The notes: generated by a model not told the origin, from the letters alone. A DNA stretch of 64,000 nucleotides from Chryseobacterium oryctis (GCF_025971925.1 NZ_JAPDHV010000001.1:620001-684000), one strand, 5' to 3'; positions 46,290 to 54,982 are shown, counted from the stretch's first letter. Numbers and translations: made by a program.

Positions 46290-47021
46290 TTATGGCAACT
46301 TTGCCACTAAAAATTCTGGAGAAAGTTTCAAAATCCAATAAATAATTTTCCATTTAAAATTCGGAACAATGGTAAAAGAATTTCCAGCGTTAACAATATA
46401 TTTTGCAACATAATCTGGTTCCATGATTAGGTTCTCATTCAATTGTAAACCTTCATTGATTTTTGTACGGATATAGCCGATTACCAAAGCATTTATTTTA
46501 ATATTTCTTGAAGCTAATTCCTGTCTCAAACCTGCCAAATAAGTTGTAAAAGCAGCCTTTGTACTTCCATAAACGAAATTACTTTTCCTTCCTCTCACCC
46601 CCGAAAGTGATGAAAGACCAATAATTCTTTCTAAATTTCTGTTTGTTTTATCCATCGCAATGATGTTCAAAATAGAAACGGCACCCATATAATTTACCAT
46701 CATCATCTGTTGAGTTGACTTAAAATCCACAAACGCCTGTTCATTTTGAACTAAAAAACCTGCTGCATAAACAACAATACTGGGTTTTGTAGAAAGTCTA
46801 TTATAAAATTCTTGATGAGAATCAAAATCTACAGAATCAAAAAATAAAACATTTACTTTTGAAGCTAAATTGTTTTCATTTACAAATAACTCCAATGATT
46901 TTATGTCTCTAGATGCTGCTAAAACTGAAAATCCTTTTTTAGCGTATTGTTTGATACATTGCTTTGCTACATCAGAATTAGCACCTAAAATAAGTACGGT
47001 TTTGCTTAAATTTTGATTCAT
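46290..47021 (-). CDS. Short-chain dehydrogenase/reductase (SDR family)
   Basis: A 243-residue NAD(P)-binding oxidoreductase. The cofactor loop is LILGANSDVAKQC, the active site Tyr-Lys pair is in VYGSTKAA (YxxxK) and the Ser is in GLSSLSGVRG. The style (GANSDVA, GYIRTKI) is close to DprE2-like or decaprenyl-type SDRs, but the substrate is unknown. I set the start at 47021 because the upstream ATG at 47048 lies beyond the -7 box at 47026-47033, which would be inside the reading frame; the true mRNA would then begin almost at the ATG. Confidence 0.87.
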   Translation of the reverse strand: MNQNLSKTVLILGANSDVAKQCIKQYAKKGFSVLAASRDIKSLELFVNENNLASKVNVLFFDSVDFDSHQEFYNRLSTKPSIVVYAAGFLVQNEQAFVDFKSTQQMMMVNYMGAVSILNIIAMDKTNRNLERIIGLSSLSGVRGRKSNFVYGSTKAAFTTYLAGLRQELASRNIKINALVIGYIRTKINEGLQLNENLIMEPDYVAKYIVNAGNSFTIVPNFKWKIIYWILKLSPEFLVAKLP

Positions 47022-47025
47022 TTCA

Positions 47026-47033
47026 CAAAGATA
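47026..47033 (-). promoter_or_regulatory. -7 box of the SDR gene, four bases before its ATG
   Basis: TATCTTTG on the minus strand. The predicted transcript start falls at or next to the ATG, so the mRNA may be leaderless. No TTG at usual spacing was found. Confidence 0.55.
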
Positions 47034-47061
47034 ACAGAAACCCTCCAACTTTCATGATAAT

Positions 47062-47098
47062 AAAAAACTTCGGCGGTGAACAAAGTTCACCGCCGAAG
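47062..47098 (-). terminator. nusB-yajC operon terminator
   Basis: A 14-bp perfect GC-rich stem (CTTCGGCGGTGAAC with its complement, loop of 3) is followed by six T on the minus strand. Confidence 0.95.
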
Positions 47099-47122
47099 CC
47101 AATAATATTTTAAAAACTAAAA

Positions 47123-47482
47123 TTATTTACTTTCAGTTTCTGTTTCTTTCTTGTCAGCAGCTTTTGCTTTATCTCCAAAACGAGCCTCTGTAAACTCTCT
47201 GGAAACGGCAGCTTTTTCAAACTTCAACTTTCCTGATAATGTTTCAATTACGAAACCATCATCCTGAACCTGAGCAATTCTTCCGTGAAGACCAGAAGTA
47301 AGAACGACTCTAGTACCTACTTTCAAATTTTCCTGGAAGTTTTTTTCCTGCTTTTGTTTTCTCATTTGAGGTCTTATCATTAAAAAATAAAACCCGACAA
47401 ACATCACACCCATCATTATCAACATCATCGATGAAGAACCACCTTGAGGCTGTGCTTGTAAAAAAATTGTTAACATATTCAT
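47123..47482 (-). CDS. yajC: Preprotein translocase accessory subunit YajC
   Basis: A 119-residue protein with one membrane helix (about 18-37, MMLIMMGVMFVGFYFLMI) followed by the family motif RPQMRKQKQEKNFQENLKVG and VVLTSGLHGRIAQV. YajC associates with SecDF at the Sec translocon. The C-terminal tail is rich in Lys, Glu and Ala. It lies 5 bases after the DUF1573 gene. Confidence 0.93.
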   Translation of the reverse strand: MNMLTIFLQAQPQGGSSSMMLIMMGVMFVGFYFLMIRPQMRKQKQEKNFQENLKVGTRVVLTSGLHGRIAQVQDDGFVIETLSGKLKFEKAAVSREFTEARFGDKAKAADKKETETESK

Positions 47483-47487
47483 TTAAA

Positions 47488-47994
47488 TTATGGTTGAATA
47501 TTCGCTGTGAATGTTAATTTAATAGGAGCTTTATCTACATTAGCATAGACATCAGCATATTTTTGAACGTTTCCGTCAAAGTTTGTAGAATCAAAATGCA
47601 AAGTAATTTTTCCTTTTTTGCCTGGCATAATTGGCTCTTTTGTAAAATCAGGTGCTGTACATCCGCATCCTGGCTTTACTTCAGAAATTACAAGCGGATT
47701 AGTCCCTGTATTTGTAACTTCATAAACATGCTCTACTTTATCTCCTTTTTTAATATTTCCAAAATCGAAATTGCTTTCAGATAAAGCAACAGATGTTGTT
47801 GGCTGATTAGAAACTGGAGCTGCAGGCGTAGTATCTTCTGAAACCGGCGCACTTGCAGAATCAATAGGAGTTGCTGTAGAAGCAGAATCTATAACAGAAG
47901 CTTCTGCATTTTGAGTTTCTTTATTTTCTTTTTTACAAGAAACCAAACCCAAACCTATGATTGACAAAGCGATAATTGATAGCGTCTTTTTCAT
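47488..47994 (-). CDS. DUF1573 lipoprotein
   Basis: A 168-residue predicted lipoprotein (Cys20 in LGLVSC). A Ser/Ala/Thr/Pro-rich linker (about 25-70) is followed by a DUF1573 immunoglobulin-like domain with FDFGNIKKGDKVEHVYEVTNTG and the conserved CGCTAPDF. Function unknown. It lies between nusB and yajC, an arrangement conserved in Flavobacteriia as far as I recall. Confidence 0.88.
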   Translation of the reverse strand: MKKTLSIIALSIIGLGLVSCKKENKETQNAEASVIDSASTATPIDSASAPVSEDTTPAAPVSNQPTTSVALSESNFDFGNIKKGDKVEHVYEVTNTGTNPLVISEVKPGCGCTAPDFTKEPIMPGKKGKITLHFDSTNFDGNVQKYADVYANVDKAPIKLTFTANIQP

Positions 47995-47995
47995 G

Positions 47996-48901
47996 TTAAA
48001 TTCTATTTTGATCTTTACAATATTTATCTAAAATTCCGTTAATGAAGATATTTGAACGATCGGTTGCAAATACTTTCGCAATCTCGATATATTCATTAAT
48101 AATAACTCTTGAAGGTGTAAAAGGAAAATTATCAAGTTCCGATAACGCAGTGGCTAAAATTACTTTATCCATTAAAGAAACTCTTTCCAAATCCCAGTTT
48201 TCCAGCCTTTCTTCTAGTTTCTTTTCATTACTTTCCCAACTATCTAATGTATTTCTTAAAAGCTTCATAGCGAAAGTCTTATCATCCTCATCTTTAATCA
48301 TCTTGATCAGAGTTCTGCTTTCTTCATTTTCTTTCAGAAAACCAATGGTTTTTTGAACCATTGAGTTGGCAATATGAATATCATCATACCAAGAAAGCTC
48401 TTTATCTCCCAGATAATCATGAAAATCTTCATTTTCAGCAATATATCTTAAAAATAACTTACCTATGAATTTTTGGTCACTTTCAAAAGAATATCCGTCC
48501 TCCTTCATAAAATCCTGATAACGTTTCCCAGAAGTAATTCTTTGAAAAGTTTTCACCAATAAATCATCATGCAAATCCCACTTCAATTGTTTGTGTTGAC
48601 CAGTAAAAAATAATCTCTCAGGATTTTCTTCAAGCTTAATTAATACTTGGTTATTGATAAATTTTTGATTTGGATTGATATCAGCATCGGTTTTAATGTA
48701 CTTATTTTTCCCGATTTCTATTTGGTTTTCAGCTAATTCTTTTAACGCAACCAAAAAGTTAAGCTGATAGATATAGAGATGATAGATTTTCTCTATTCCA
48801 GCAAACATGTTTTTTTCTAAAACATCAAATTTAACAGGATTCTGGTAGTATGAATACACACTTTGCACCACTTTTTCACGGATTTGTCTTCTTCCTAACA
48901 T
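47996..48901 (-). CDS. nusB: Transcription antitermination factor NusB, long Bacteroidetes form
   Basis: A 301-residue protein. The C-terminal half (about 165-300) is the NusB helical domain (DKVILATALSELDNFPFTPSRVIINEYIEIAKVFATDRSNIFINGILDK in pieces), which binds boxA RNA with S10 in rRNA antitermination. The N-terminal half is an extension of about 150 residues beginning MLGRRQIREKVVQSVYSYYQ, which itself resembles the NusB N-terminus and is usual for this phylum. A -7 box lies 21 bases upstream. Confidence 0.92.
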   Translation of the reverse strand: MLGRRQIREKVVQSVYSYYQNPVKFDVLEKNMFAGIEKIYHLYIYQLNFLVALKELAENQIEIGKNKYIKTDADINPNQKFINNQVLIKLEENPERLFFTGQHKQLKWDLHDDLLVKTFQRITSGKRYQDFMKEDGYSFESDQKFIGKLFLRYIAENEDFHDYLGDKELSWYDDIHIANSMVQKTIGFLKENEESRTLIKMIKDEDDKTFAMKLLRNTLDSWESNEKKLEERLENWDLERVSLMDKVILATALSELDNFPFTPSRVIINEYIEIAKVFATDRSNIFINGILDKYCKDQNRI

Positions 48902-48922
48902 TCAAAGAGCTTTTAATGAGTG

Positions 48923-48930
48923 CAAAGATA
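48923..48930 (-). promoter_or_regulatory. nusB operon -7 box
   Basis: TATCTTTG on the minus strand, 21 bases before nusB. No -33 TTG at usual spacing. Confidence 0.55.
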
Positions 48931-48991
48931 CAAAATTTAAAATTTATGAAATTCGTAGTGTGATGACATTTTCGTAATTTCGCAAAACTTT

Positions 48992-50653
48992 ATGAAAGCA
49001 CTAAAAACCTTAAACCCTTATTTTTGGAAGCACAAAATACTATTATTTTGGGGGTTGCTATTTATTATTGCCAGTAATTTCTTTAATACATATAAAGTTC
49101 AGTTTGTAGGAAAATCTGTTGATGAGCTCACAAAAGGTGGGCAACTGGGATTTAATCAACAAGTATTATTCTATGTCGGAATTATTGTAGGATGTTCTTT
49201 ACTTACGGGATTCTTTACTTTTATGATGAGACAAACCATTATTGTAGCATCAAGAAGAATTGAATATGAATTAAAGAATAAAATCTACAGACATTATCAG
49301 GAACTATCTCTTACCGATTACAAGAAAACTACGATTGGAGATTTAATGAACAGATTAAGCGAAGATGTAGTTGCTGTGAGAATGTATCTGGGACCAGGTG
49401 TAATGTATGTTGTCAATTTAATTGTTCTAGTTCTTATCACAAGTATTTATATGATAAAAACAGATTCATCAATGACATTGTGGACGTTGCTCCCTCTTCC
49501 CGTTTTATCATATTTAATTTATAAAGTAAGTTCTGTTATCAATAAAAAATCGAAAGTTATGCAGAAAAGCCAATCTGCGATTTCAACTTTCGTACAAGAC
49601 AGTTTTTCCGGAATCAGGGTTATAAAATTCTTTGCAAGGGAAAATTATATCAAAAAAAATTACGGAATAAAAGTCAATGATTATCAAGATAAGGCTTTAG
49701 ATTTAGCGAAAACGGAAGCTTATTTTTTCACCATTATTTTATTTGTAATAGGATTATTAAATGTTGCTATTATTTTAATTGGCGGTCAAAAATACATTAA
49801 TGGAGAACTAAGTATTGGTAAAATCGCAGACTTTTTCATGTATATAAATACCTTAATTTTCCCCTTCTCAATGGTTGGCTGGGTAACATCCGTTAATCAA
49901 AGAGCTGAAGCTTCTATGCAGAGAATTAATGAATTTATGGATAAAAAATCTGAAATCGTTAATACAAATTTTGAAAACTACCCAATTAAAGGTGATATCG
50001 AATTCAGAAACGTTTCTTATGTATATCCTAATACAGGAATTAAAGCTTTAGATAATTTAAGTTTTAAAATCAAGGCAGGAGAATCTCTAGCAATTATGGG
50101 TAAAACAGGAAGCGGAAAATCTACCATTGCTCTTCTTTTATGCCGTTTAATTGACCCTACAGAAGGAGAGATATTAATTGACGGAAAAAATCTAAAAGAA
50201 CACAACTTAGAAAATTACAGAAACTTTATTGGATATATTCCACAGGAAAGTTATCTTTTCTCTGACTCTATCGAAAATAACATTGGTTTTGCTATTGACA
50301 ATCCTTCGCACGAAAAAGTAGTTGAGTATGCAAAAATTGCTGACGTTGACAAAAATATAGTCGAATTTAAAGAACAATACAAAACTCTAGTTGGTGAACG
50401 AGGTGTGATGCTTTCGGGGGGTCAAAAACAACGAATTTGTATCGCAAGAGCACTGATTAAAGACCCAAACATCATCATTTTTGATGATTCTTTATCCGCT
50501 TTAGATACCGAAACAGAGCAAAATATTTTAGAAAATATTGATAAAAAAATCCATAACGCAACATCCATAATTATCACACACAGAGAGTCTAGCGCACAAA
50601 AAGCAGACAAAATACTCAACCTTACAGAAATTACCAATTCCGTAACTGCTTAG
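48992..50653 (+). CDS. ABC exporter, fused permease-ATPase (MsbA/LmrA type)
   Basis: A 553-residue half-transporter. Six membrane helices lie in residues about 15-300, then the ATPase domain with Walker A GKTGSGKST (370-378), the Q-loop YIPQES, the signature LSGGQKQR, Walker B IIIFDDSLSALD and the H-loop ITHRES. Walker B ends in Asp-Asp instead of the usual Asp-Glu, but this is seen in part of the family. The protein stops about 20 residues after the H-loop, without the usual GxxxExGTHxELL tail. Substrate unknown (lipid, drug or peptide). Confidence 0.9.
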   Translation: MKALKTLNPYFWKHKILLFWGLLFIIASNFFNTYKVQFVGKSVDELTKGGQLGFNQQVLFYVGIIVGCSLLTGFFTFMMRQTIIVASRRIEYELKNKIYRHYQELSLTDYKKTTIGDLMNRLSEDVVAVRMYLGPGVMYVVNLIVLVLITSIYMIKTDSSMTLWTLLPLPVLSYLIYKVSSVINKKSKVMQKSQSAISTFVQDSFSGIRVIKFFARENYIKKNYGIKVNDYQDKALDLAKTEAYFFTIILFVIGLLNVAIILIGGQKYINGELSIGKIADFFMYINTLIFPFSMVGWVTSVNQRAEASMQRINEFMDKKSEIVNTNFENYPIKGDIEFRNVSYVYPNTGIKALDNLSFKIKAGESLAIMGKTGSGKSTIALLLCRLIDPTEGEILIDGKNLKEHNLENYRNFIGYIPQESYLFSDSIENNIGFAIDNPSHEKVVEYAKIADVDKNIVEFKEQYKTLVGERGVMLSGGQKQRICIARALIKDPNIIIFDDSLSALDTETEQNILENIDKKIHNATSIIITHRESSAQKADKILNLTEITNSVTA

Positions 50654-50692
50654 CTGTTTCATTCCCAATTGTTAAATAAATCATAAAAAAAA

Positions 50693-50723
50693 TTTTGTGA
50701 TTAAAAGAAAACTTTTATATTTG
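50693..50723 (+). promoter_or_regulatory. Promoter of the DUF3276 gene
   Basis: TTTTG (50693-50697), 18 bases and TATATTTG (50716-50723), 29 bases before the ATG. Confidence 0.75.
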
Positions 50724-50752
50724 TTCTTAACAAGATTAAAAAATATCTAACA

Positions 50753-51088
50753 ATGAGTGAATACAAGGAACGCCATGAAAATGAAATTTTCACCAAGGTG
50801 TTAAAAGCAGGAAGAAGAACTTATTTCTTTGATGTGCGCGAGACGAAAGCAGGAGATTACTATCTTACAATTACCGAAAGCAAAAAGAACTTCGGAGAGA
50901 ATGGAGAGGCTACATTTGAGAAACATAAAATTTACCTTTATAAGGAAGATTTCAAAAGTTTTCAGGAGATGTTTAATGAGTCCACAGATTTCATCATTAA
51001 CGAAAAGGGTGAGGATGTAATATCAGAAAAACATGATAAAGACTTCAAAAGCAAATCTTATACAATAGATTCTGACGACGAAGTTTAA
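50753..51088 (+). CDS. DUF3276 (PUR-alpha-like) nucleic-acid-binding protein
   Basis: A 111-residue protein with the PUR-repeat pattern: basic beta strands (IFTKVLKAGRRTYFFDVRET and YYLTITESKK) then a helix (YKEDFKSFQEMFNE). Bacterial members of this family bind single-stranded nucleic acid and are common in Bacteroidetes and Spirochaetes. The C-terminus is acidic (DSDDEV). It is a single gene with a strong promoter. Confidence 0.88.
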   Translation: MSEYKERHENEIFTKVLKAGRRTYFFDVRETKAGDYYLTITESKKNFGENGEATFEKHKIYLYKEDFKSFQEMFNESTDFIINEKGEDVISEKHDKDFKSKSYTIDSDDEV

Positions 51089-51110
51089 GCCAAAAATATC
51101 TTAAAAACAC

Positions 51111-51137
51111 AAGCATCTGAAAAATGATGCTTTTTTT
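51111..51137 (+). terminator. Terminator of the DUF3276 gene
   Basis: The stem AAGCATC/GATGCTT with an 8-base loop is followed by a T run. Confidence 0.8.
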
Positions 51138-51195
51138 GTGCCTTAAACTTAAGTTCACATTACAATAAAAAGTTCAAATTAATAATATAATAAAC

Positions 51196-51226
51196 AAAAA
51201 AAGTACACTTTTACAGTGTACTTTTT
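51196..51226 (-). terminator. Terminator of tRNA-His
   Basis: An 11-bp stem (AAAAAGTACAC with GTGTACTTTTT) with T on the minus strand, directly after tRNA-His. Confidence 0.85.
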
Positions 51227-51228
51227 AG

Positions 51229-51303
51229 GGTGGATGACCGGGATCGAACCGGCGACCTTCAGGACCACAATCTGACGCTCTAACCAACTGAGCTACAACC
51301 ACC
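51229..51303 (-). tRNA. tRNA-His (anticodon GTG)
   Basis: The cloverleaf has acceptor GTGGTTG/CATCCAC (with mismatches tolerated in the stem), the anticodon loop TTGTGGT within TCAGA/CCTGA, and the T-loop TTCGATC. The extra 5' G (-1) opposite the discriminator C, diagnostic of tRNA-His, is encoded. CCA is not encoded. Confidence 0.95.
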
Positions 51304-51338
51304 GTTTTGCGTGTGCAAATATAGCAAAGAATTTTTAA

Positions 51339-52058
51339 TTACCAAACTATTCCATCAAAATTTTTCATTGCAATTAACTTCTCAGACGTAAATCCCTCAG
51401 CATAAGTCACTCCCGAAAGCCTTCCTAAATCTTGTGCTCGGTAAGTTAAGCTCTCAAAAAAGTCTTTAGTAGTAATCGGAGTCTCCGGCTCTTTAGAAGT
51501 TGGATCATAAAACTGAGTTTTAAATGCCATACACGCCTCAATTTTTTGGTCAAGATATTCAGAGATATCAACAACAAATTCGGGTTTTATATCTTTCCAT
51601 TGGATATAATGAAAAATATGTTTTGGTCTCCATACATCTTGGTTTTCACCTTCCAGTACTGTTTCAATCTTTCTAAGACCCGCTAAAAAACAAGCATCGG
51701 ATACTAATTTAGCTCCTTTTGCATGATCTGGATGTCTATCATCAATTGCATTGGCTAATACAATTTCCGGACGGTATTTGCGGATCATCTTCACGATTCT
51801 CGTTTGGTACTCTTCAGAATTCACAAGAAATCCATCTTTCATACCTAAATTTTCCCTAGCAGAAACTCCCAAAATTTTCGCTGAATTTCCTGCTTCAATC
51901 TTTCTTGTTTCGTCAGTACCTCTTGTTCCTAACTCACCTCTCGTCAAGTCAACAATAACACATTTTTTTCCTTCAGAAACCAATTTAGCAATTGTTCCTC
52001 CACAACCTAATTCTACATCATCAGGATGTGCTCCAAAAGCAAGTATATCTGTTTTCAT
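51339..52058 (-). CDS. bshB1: Bacillithiol biosynthesis deacetylase BshB1
   Basis: A 239-residue LmbE-family zinc deacetylase. The signature AFGAHPDDVELGCGG gives the metal ligands His and Asp, with a further His in DRHPDHAKGAKL. The layout (TRGELGTRGT, GFTSEKLIAM) matches BshB1, which removes acetyl from GlcNAc-malate on the way to bacillithiol. The other bsh genes are not in the window. The -7 box ends four bases before the ATG, so the mRNA may be leaderless. Confidence 0.93.
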   Translation of the reverse strand: MKTDILAFGAHPDDVELGCGGTIAKLVSEGKKCVIVDLTRGELGTRGTDETRKIEAGNSAKILGVSARENLGMKDGFLVNSEEYQTRIVKMIRKYRPEIVLANAIDDRHPDHAKGAKLVSDACFLAGLRKIETVLEGENQDVWRPKHIFHYIQWKDIKPEFVVDISEYLDQKIEACMAFKTQFYDPTSKEPETPITTKDFFESLTYRAQDLGRLSGVTYAEGFTSEKLIAMKNFDGIVW

Positions 52059-52062
52059 ATAT

Positions 52063-52095
52063 CAAAGATAGTTATTAAAACAAAAACTCCCCAAA
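52063..52095 (-). promoter_or_regulatory. bshB1 promoter, four bases before the ATG
   Basis: On the minus strand TTTG (52095-52092), 21 bases and TATCTTTG (52070-52063). Both boxes match, and the predicted start lies at about 52059, one base from the ATG. Confidence 0.7.
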
Positions 52096-52138
52096 CATTA
52101 AGAATGGGAAGTTTTATATTTATAATTTAAATTCTAAA

Positions 52139-53770
52139 TTATTTATTAATCTCTGCATTTAATTTTACAGCATCCTGATAAGAAGGATCCAGCTGTAAAG
52201 ATTTAGCCACATAATCTTTTGCTTTCGCAATATCAGAATCTTTAGACAAGTAAGCTACCGCAAAATAAGCATAAGATAAAGTTTGCTTATTAGCTTCAAT
52301 TTCCGTAGGTTTTACAGTGCTAATATATTTTTCGTAAGAAACTTTAGCCGCATCATTATTACCAGCTTGCTGATAAGCATATCCTTGACTGTAGTATGCA
52401 GGTGCCCAATCAGGAAGTACGTTTATCATTTTTTGCCAAGTAAGTATTGCTCCGTTCCAGTTTTTAACATCTTGATAAGCACTCGCCAACTTATATAAAG
52501 CATCAGAATCCTGAGCATTTGCAGCAACTTGTTTTTTTAATGCCTCAATAGCTGGGTTAGTTGGTCCTGAATCTGCTGCAGACTGAGAAGCTCCACCTCC
52601 AGCGATGTTAGCAAGTTCCATATCCCATTTCATTGTTTCATCTTTAGCCGCTTTAGCCAAAGCAATTTTCTGTTGAGCCTCAGACATTAAAGCTGATTTT
52701 TTAGCAGCATCTTTTTCGTCTTTAGCTAAACCAGCTGCAATAAGCCCCTGTAAGCCTTGGTCAGCAGGTTGTACTCTAGACTTATCTGCCTGAGAAACGA
52801 AAGTATCCATAGATTGTTTAGCATCAGAATATTTTCCTTCTGAATATAATTGATAAGCTCTTAGTTTGAACTTAATAGGGTCATCTACTTTATCAAAGAT
52901 TTTATCCAATACTGTTTTAGAGTTCGCATAATCTTCGTTTGTGAAGTACAATTTAGAAATTTCTAATTGAGTATACGGATCTTCATCAGCATATTTAGTA
53001 TAATTAATTAAATCTTGCGTTGCTTTAGCATTTTGCTGATACTTGATATCATAAGCTGCTAAAGCTTTATATGCAGGTGCATAAGTAGCATCAGTTGCGA
53101 TTGCTTTTTCTATACTTGTTTTTGCCTGTTGCCATTGCTGAGCAGCCATCCATAAGGTACCAATTCTTGTATATACAGACGCTTTATTTTTAGCTAAAGG
53201 CAAAGCTTTATCATATGCAGACATTGCATCTCCTGGAAGTCTTTTTAGTCTGTAAGCATCACCTAAAGTATAATAATAATATGCTGGAACTTCTTTCTTC
53301 TGAGCTCTTTCAATAGCTTTATTCAGATACTGAATAGCAAGATCGGGAGAATTATTTTTTTCAAATAAAGTTAAAGCTTCTGCCGCTCTGAAAAGTACAT
53401 CCGCATCTTTCTCTTTTGAATCAGTTACAATTTTCTGAATTTCAGCGATTGCAGACTTATCTCCTTTTCCTAGTTTTACAGCAGCTAAACCAATTTTATT
53501 TAAATTACTTTTAGAATCGGCAGCTAAACCTTTATTAAAGTTTTCTGTAGCTTTAGCAAAATCAGGCTCCCCTTGTCTTAAAAAAGTATTTCCTAAATAA
53601 AAATAGTTTTCAGCAGTAGGTGCCGTAGCAATCATATTAGTAAAATTAGTTTTTGCTTGAGCAAATTTATCACTATCAATACTGTTGATACCATCTTGTA
53701 GGGTTTGCGCAGAGGCAAAGTTGGCAAAAAACACTACAGCTGCTCCAAAAGCAATCTTCTTTACATTCAT
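52139..53770 (-). CDS. Exported tetratricopeptide-repeat protein
   Basis: A 543-residue protein with a signal peptide (MNVKKIAFGAAVVFFANFASAQ) and about ten TPR units spread over the whole length (for example AENYFYLGNTFLRQGE, YYYYTLGDAYRLKRLPGDAMSAYDKAL, PAYYSQGYAYQQAGNNDAAKVSYEKY). TPR arrays bind proteins or peptidoglycan-related partners. The ATG at 53770 gives the cleanest signal; ATGs at 53776 and 53788 are in frame. It is the last of a run after the PstS-like gene, 114 bases away. No promoter box was found, so it may be read with the Ton cluster. Confidence 0.88.
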   Translation of the reverse strand: MNVKKIAFGAAVVFFANFASAQTLQDGINSIDSDKFAQAKTNFTNMIATAPTAENYFYLGNTFLRQGEPDFAKATENFNKGLAADSKSNLNKIGLAAVKLGKGDKSAIAEIQKIVTDSKEKDADVLFRAAEALTLFEKNNSPDLAIQYLNKAIERAQKKEVPAYYYYTLGDAYRLKRLPGDAMSAYDKALPLAKNKASVYTRIGTLWMAAQQWQQAKTSIEKAIATDATYAPAYKALAAYDIKYQQNAKATQDLINYTKYADEDPYTQLEISKLYFTNEDYANSKTVLDKIFDKVDDPIKFKLRAYQLYSEGKYSDAKQSMDTFVSQADKSRVQPADQGLQGLIAAGLAKDEKDAAKKSALMSEAQQKIALAKAAKDETMKWDMELANIAGGGASQSAADSGPTNPAIEALKKQVAANAQDSDALYKLASAYQDVKNWNGAILTWQKMINVLPDWAPAYYSQGYAYQQAGNNDAAKVSYEKYISTVKPTEIEANKQTLSYAYFAVAYLSKDSDIAKAKDYVAKSLQLDPSYQDAVKLNAEINK

Positions 53771-53884
53771 ATTCATTATATCTTTCATTTTATATTTCTA
53801 AATCTAAATTAAGTTTTATACAATAGACAATTTTCAGACCAAAATAGTATAATTATTAGGGTAAAAATATTAAATTAATATTTT

Positions 53885-54757
53885 TTAACGCATTTGAACC
53901 TCTCTTTTATAGAGATTATAGGGCTGCAACCCTTCTTTTTGAACAATCATTTGCCCTAATTGTGTGCATGAAAATCTTATGAAGCCGTTTGCTATATTGA
54001 AATTCCCTTCATTTACTAAAAAATAAAGTACTCTGGTGAATGGATATTTCATTTCACGTAAATTTTCAAAATCAGGATTGTATAGTTTCCCATTGTTTTG
54101 GACAGGCAATATTTTCACCATACCTCTTAATCGCTCTGATTCTTTATCGTATGGGCGACTAAAGGTATTCAAACCAATAACTCCAATTCTATTCGGGTAT
54201 TTACCAAGCTCCTCAATAATATTTTTACTTCCTGGAATAACAGAAAATTTAAGTTCTTTGGGTTCTTTTTTAAGCTTTTGAGCAACAAAGTTTAGATTAC
54301 TGGAATTAGCTCCATCAAAAATGAATTCTTTATTTTCAGATTCTAACCCTTTTTTAATCTCATCTAAAGTAATAAAGTTTTTGGGAGAATCTTTAGGAAC
54401 TACAAAAACCACAGCATCTGCAGCAAATTTAGCTGGTAAAAATTTTAATTCTACTCCATCTTCATAGGCTTTAATTTCTTTAGGATTAAGCTCCTTAGAC
54501 ATTACAGCTATTTTAGCTTTATTATTCAAAATATCTAGAAAACCTAAATCTTCCTTTTTAGTAACTACATCAATTTTGGTTTCAGGATAATTAATCATAT
54601 ATCCCTCCGCTAAAGCTTCTGTAACACTTTTAAAAGATTCATCCGTAAGAATTGTAAGCTTCCCTTTATTATAGGAAACAGACGGATTTTCTTTTTTACA
54701 ACCTATGACAATAATACTAATGAAAGATAGTATTATCAATTTAATACTATTCCTCAT
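53885..54757 (-). CDS. PstS-like substrate-binding lipoprotein
   Basis: A 290-residue lipoprotein (Cys20 in IIVIGC) with the periplasmic binding protein type II fold: KLTILTDESFKSVTEAL, VVFVVPKDSPKNFITLDEIKKGLE, a GANSSNLNFV loop and RVLYFLVNEGNF. The pattern is close to phosphate-binding PstS. No PstC, PstA or PstB gene is nearby; instead it sits beside the TonB/ExbBD genes, with which it may work. The ATG overlaps the 65-residue membrane protein gene by 11 bases. Ligand unproven. Confidence 0.83.
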   Translation of the reverse strand: MRNSIKLIILSFISIIVIGCKKENPSVSYNKGKLTILTDESFKSVTEALAEGYMINYPETKIDVVTKKEDLGFLDILNNKAKIAVMSKELNPKEIKAYEDGVELKFLPAKFAADAVVFVVPKDSPKNFITLDEIKKGLESENKEFIFDGANSSNLNFVAQKLKKEPKELKFSVIPGSKNIIEELGKYPNRIGVIGLNTFSRPYDKESERLRGMVKILPVQNNGKLYNPDFENLREMKYPFTRVLYFLVNEGNFNIANGFIRFSCTQLGQMIVQKEGLQPYNLYKREVQMR

Positions 54758-54944
54758 TACCAGAATTTTTAATTTTCAAAATTGCTCTATAAATTCTGAA
54801 AACCCCATACAAAATAAGAAGTCCTCCCAAGGCATAAGCAACCATAGGCTCTAAAATTGTGAAAAAGAATTTGTAGATAATAACTACAACTCCTAAAACG
54901 ATATAAAAAAATCCCGTAACTAGGGATAACCAGTTGAACATCAT
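54747..54944 (-). CDS. Small two-helix membrane protein
   Basis: A 65-residue protein with two hydrophobic helices (about 3-24 and 34-52) and a basic C-terminal tail (RAILKIKNSG). I do not recognise a family with confidence. It overlaps the PstS-like gene by 11 bases, so the two are translationally coupled. A -7 box (TATTTTTG) ends exactly four bases before its ATG, and the matching -33 TTTG lies in the loop of the tonB terminator. A competing ORF in another frame at 54787-54981 lacks conservation signs and is ignored. Confidence 0.78.
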   Translation of the reverse strand: MMFNWLSLVTGFFYIVLGVVVIIYKFFFTILEPMVAYALGGLLILYGVFRIYRAILKIKNSGNEE

Positions 54945-54948
54945 TTAA

Positions 54949-54982
54949 CAAAAATACCAAAAAAAATAAAAAGAGAAGCAAA
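54949..54982 (-). promoter_or_regulatory. Promoter of the small membrane protein gene, built into the tonB terminator
   Basis: On the minus strand TTTG (54982-54979), 22 bases and TATTTTTG (54956-54949), then four bases to the ATG. The TTTG falls in the hairpin loop of the terminator at 54961-54996. Confidence 0.6.

Noticed and set aside
50641..50690. Read-through of the TAG to restore the ABC transporter tail
   Set aside because: The codons after the TAG give only ten residues before a TAA and do not resemble the missing tail.
54787..54981. A 64-codon alternative frame over the small membrane protein gene
   Set aside because: It overlaps the better-supported 65-residue gene, which has a promoter and an overlap with the PstS-like gene.
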